A stretch of 64,000 nt of DNA from Calditrichia bacterium. Lineage in GTDB: Bacteria; Calditrichota; Calditrichia; RBG-13-44-9; J075. The DNA lies in the NCBI GenBank assembly GCA_028284445.1, contig JANQRS010000035.1, positions 1 to 64,000 of the forward strand, in the 5' to 3' direction. The position numbers and the translations under genes were made by a program. Positions 63,144 to 64,000 of the stretch are shown here, in pieces; position 1 is the first letter of the stretch; each line of letters starts with the position of its first letter. The notes beneath the pieces are model-generated. The model did not search any database and had not been told where the DNA came from. It worked only from the letters and a program-made list of their open reading frames with translations.

Positions 63144-63669
63144 AATATTCCAGCTTCTCCTTGTCAACAGTGAACGGGGTTGGCGGTTTTACGCTATTCT
63201 TCATATCGAGGCGCTGCTTGGCCATCCGTTCAATCTGATTATGATCTTTATCAATCTTTGCTTTATTTCTGCTCGTTTCGCTCTTAAGCCCTTGTATTTC
63301 CAGCCTGAGCTGTTCAATCTGATCCGCATATTCAATGATCTGTCGCTCTTTGGCCATATACAAAAGGAAGAAGAGCCCGAAAAACATAATGAAGAGGAAT
63401 ACGATTCCGATTCGATAGATGAACAGCAAGCCGGTTTGAAAACCGGCGCGCATTTGCGATACCGTCCGCGCCGAATTTTTCTTGCGATTTGTTGTCGAAG
63501 TTTTTTTGCGCGTCCGGGTTGTTGTCGAGGTCGACTTCTTTCGCGTCGTTTTTGCGGTTGTTTTGGCAGCCGGCTTCTTACGCGTCGAGCCGGTCTTCTT
63601 GCGAGTGCTACTGGCACTGCCCGACCGGCTACTTGTCGAAGTACGACGCTTCTTTTTTTCAGCTGCCAT
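63097..63669 (-). CDS. ftsL: FtsL-like divisome protein with long basic N-terminal tail
   Basis: About 190 residues from the ATG at 63669; the GTG just before it is the alternative. By position (between rsmH and ftsI) and form it is FtsL: one TM helix (about 84-104) followed by a coiled coil (YADQIEQLRLEIQGLKSETS). It is odd in having about 70 N-terminal residues made almost only of Lys, Arg, Ser and Thr with some Ala (for example KKTGSTRKKPAAKTTAKTTR), which resembles histone H1-like tails. Typical FtsL has a cytoplasmic tail of 30 residues or fewer. Its end overlaps the ftsI N-terminal codons if ftsI begins at 63143. Confidence 0.8.
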   Translation of the reverse strand: MAAEKKKRRTSTSSRSGSASSTRKKTGSTRKKPAAKTTAKTTRKKSTSTTTRTRKKTSTTNRKKNSARTVSQMRAGFQTGLLFIYRIGIVFLFIMFFGLFFLLYMAKERQIIEYADQIEQLRLEIQGLKSETSRNKAKIDKDHNQIERMAKQRLDMKNSVKPPTPFTVDKEKLEYYVRKDLEQAARQTQE

Positions 63670-63673
63670 CACC

Positions 63674-64000
63674 TTACATGGCTCCTTGATATGCTACAAT
63701 TTTCTCTGCCACTCTCATCCGCGCACTACGGGCGCGGGGATTTGCAGCAACTTCTTCCGCTTCCGGCTTTACCGGCTTGCGCGTAATAATTTTGAGCTCC
63801 GCCACCTTGTCGCACATGCATTGGGGCAACCCGGGCGGACATATACATTCGCGCTGTTTATCACGCATAAAATTCTTTACGATCCGATCTTCAAGCGAGT
63901 GGTAGCTAATCACCACCAGCCTTCCGCCTTCGGCCAGGACCTGACTCGCAGCTTCCAGCGAGCGCTTGAGGCGCTCCAGTTCATCATTTACTTCGATACG
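63674..64000 (-). CDS. rsmH: 16S rRNA m4C1402 methyltransferase RsmH (partial)
   Basis: The C-terminal 108 codons; the gene runs off the right edge of the window. IEVNDELERLKRSLEAA and LVVISYHSLEDRIVKNFM are classic RsmH (MraW) sequence, followed by ICPPGLPQCMCDK and the C-terminal NPRARSARMRVAEK. It methylates the N4 of C1402 in 16S rRNA. It is the usual first or second gene of the dcw cluster and lies immediately upstream of ftsL, with about 4 nt between them. Confidence 0.97.
   Translation of the reverse strand, partial: RIEVNDELERLKRSLEAASQVLAEGGRLVVISYHSLEDRIVKNFMRDKQRECICPPGLPQCMCDKVAELKIITRKPVKPEAEEVAANPRARSARMRVAEKIVAYQGAM

Overview
The window looks like a chromosomal segment of an uncultivated bacterium of the FCB superphylum, most like Calditrichota or KSB1-type lineages. 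This is an inference. It rests on seven large secreted proteins with the type IX secretion (T9SS) type A C-terminal sorting domain (motif NPFNPxTTIxY, ending in MxLIR/MMLMR), on a Myxococcus-like MglA/MglB pair, and on the general style of the genes. No rRNA, tRNA, CRISPR array or transposase was recognised.

Layout. 0-2.5 kb: a heptamer tandem repeat, a membrane-anchored HExxH protein and a UMF1-type MFS transporter, translationally coupled. 2.6-9.0 kb: a nine-gene minus-strand operon. It runs from a PAS histidine kinase and a response regulator through PATAN/DUF4388-like, roadblock and winged-helix proteins and a HAMP membrane sensor without an output domain, to an MglB-like roadblock protein and the small GTPase MglA, and it ends at a clear intrinsic terminator. 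A divergent GAF hybrid kinase follows (9.5-11.7 kb), then cofactor-independent phosphoglycerate mutase (12.3-13.5 kb).

13.6-33.8 kb is a block of seven T9SS cargo proteins. Five are tandem paralogues built from LVIVD-type propeller repeats and Ig-like modules. One is rich in WD40-like/SBBP-type repeats and one is an FG-GAP/ASPIC protein. From 9.2 to 28.7 kb almost every gene boundary carries an array of mini-hairpins headed by GTCA. The stems differ in sequence but stay paired, and the arrays start exactly at the stop codons of eight consecutive genes. One array pair brackets a decayed four-helix-bundle gene.

33.9-44.1 kb: an outer-membrane protein, a CHASE2 protein with a catalytically degenerate cyclase domain, a class V aminotransferase, a TPR protein, an orphan oligopeptide-type ABC ATPase, CdsA, and a CutA / eIF2B-like / response-regulator operon. 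44.3-52.5 kb: LarB coupled to a putative heavy-metal exporter, a radical-SAM-like protein without its cluster cysteines, a divergent HD-GYP protein, and a large hybrid histidine kinase.

52.8-64.0 kb: the division and cell wall (dcw) operon rsmH(partial)-ftsL-ftsI-murF-mraY-ftsW-murG-ftsQ-ftsA-ftsZ, closed by an intrinsic terminator. murE, murD, murC and murB are absent from their usual places.

The best candidates for something new are the GTCA hairpin arrays and their stop-codon placement, the MglA/MglB operon with its effector-less receptor, and the cluster-less radical-SAM homologue.
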